Shown: one piece after another, positions 63,883 through 64,000 of the stretch
How the letters are laid out: the number at the start of each line of letters is the position of its first letter
Numbering within the stretch: the stretch's first letter is position 1
Assembly (NCBI GenBank): GCA_965267245.1
Contig: OZ253939.1
Span: 1,922,001-1,986,000 of the forward strand
Direction of reading: 5' to 3'
Length of the DNA: 64,000 bases
Source: JANSWY01 sp965267245
GTDB lineage: Bacteria; Bacteroidota; Bacteroidia; Cytophagales; Cyclobacteriaceae
Notes under the pieces: model-generated
Told to the model about the DNA's origin: nothing
The model's input: only the letters and a program-made list of their open reading frames with translations
Database searches by the model: none
Position numbers and translations under genes: made by a program

Positions 63883-64000
63883 TGAAAAGTTGAATTAAGA
63901 AACTTAAAAATACAGTTAACAGACACCCAATTACATTGTACCACAAATACCCTAGCTCCAGCTTCCCCGTAACGGTAAGAATATGACAAATTATAACCAC
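63860..64000 (-). CDS. 3' end of a probable sodium:solute symporter (truncated by window edge)
   Basis: The minus-strand frame is open from the window edge for 46 codons and ends at 63860. The visible residues (GKLELGYLWYNVIGCLLTV, then FLSFLIQLFNGIKQNS) look like the last transmembrane helix and tail of an SSS-family symporter, where a W-Y-x-x-I-G pattern is typical. It overlaps the Gfo/Idh/MocA gene by 23 bases, so the pair may form a sugar uptake and oxidation operon. Confidence 0.5.
   Translation of the reverse strand: MVIICHILTVTGKLELGYLWYNVIGCLLTVFLSFLIQLFNGIKQNS

Noticed and set aside
1..64000. CRISPR arrays, prophage, insertion sequences, tRNA genes
   Set aside because: Read through both strands for spaced repeats, integrase or transposase motifs and T-loop consensus sequences. 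None found.

Overview
This window is a piece of a Bacteroidota chromosome, most likely a marine member of the Cytophagales. The placement is inferred from low GC, a gliding-type secretion (T9SS) C-terminal sorting signal, TonB-dependent receptors with FecI/FecR regulators, DUF4249, DUF3667, DUF5916 and DUF2911 proteins, and promoters of the Bacteroidota type (TA-N2-TTTG at -7). There is no prophage, insertion sequence, CRISPR array or tRNA. It is a core chromosomal region with two biosynthetic operons set among cell-envelope, lipid, signalling and hydrolase genes.

Layout. 1-9.3 kb: a truncated TPR/SMP-30 gene, small enzymes, a beta-lactamase-fold hydrolase, two GNAT acetyltransferases, an M28 peptidase, an iodotyrosine-deiodinase-like flavoprotein, and an isolated micro-ORF between two terminators. 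9.3-14.5 kb (minus strand): a Lpd-like flavoprotein without redox cysteines, then the operon phhA-hisH-hisA-hisF-hisIE. 14.8-22 kb: an outer-membrane-type protein, a two-component pair (HisKA_2 kinase and LytTR regulator) and a secreted RCC1-repeat protein. 22-29.7 kb (minus strand): trpE-G-D-C-F-B-A followed by a DAHP synthase. 29.9-40.1 kb: a DUF5916 outer-membrane protein, AlkB, ribosomal protein THX, the 4.5S SRP RNA, fructose-6-phosphate aldolase, FtsE and a sterol-desaturase-family enzyme. 40.2-49.6 kb: two ECF-sigma loci, one with DUF4097 and one a FecI/FecR/TonB-receptor/DUF4249 transport locus. 49.6-64 kb: an ACMSD-like amidohydrolase, TPR, MpaB-like and SulP proteins, gamma-glutamyltransferase, OmpA, a 2-hydroxyacid dehydrogenase, a 3-methyladenine glycosylase, DUF2911, a Gfo/Idh/MocA oxidoreductase and the tail of a probable sodium symporter.

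The most notable signals are two ribosome-mediated attenuators that no ordinary gene call would list. The trp operon is preceded by an 18-codon leader with three Trp codons followed by Phe, then a strong terminator and a possible antiterminator. The phhA-his operon is preceded by a 25-codon leader whose core reads YHHYYYH, followed by a near-perfect terminator and a competing pairing segment. phhA converts Phe to Tyr and the other genes make His, so the leader appears to sense both Tyr and His charging. I regard this dual-amino-acid attenuator as the best candidate for an undescribed regulatory system here. A second candidate is a tripartite promoter-like motif (TTAGGGGAT-N13-TTGACTT-N2/4-TTATAAA) found upstream of fecR and upstream of a 58-residue ORF at the far end of the same ECF locus.
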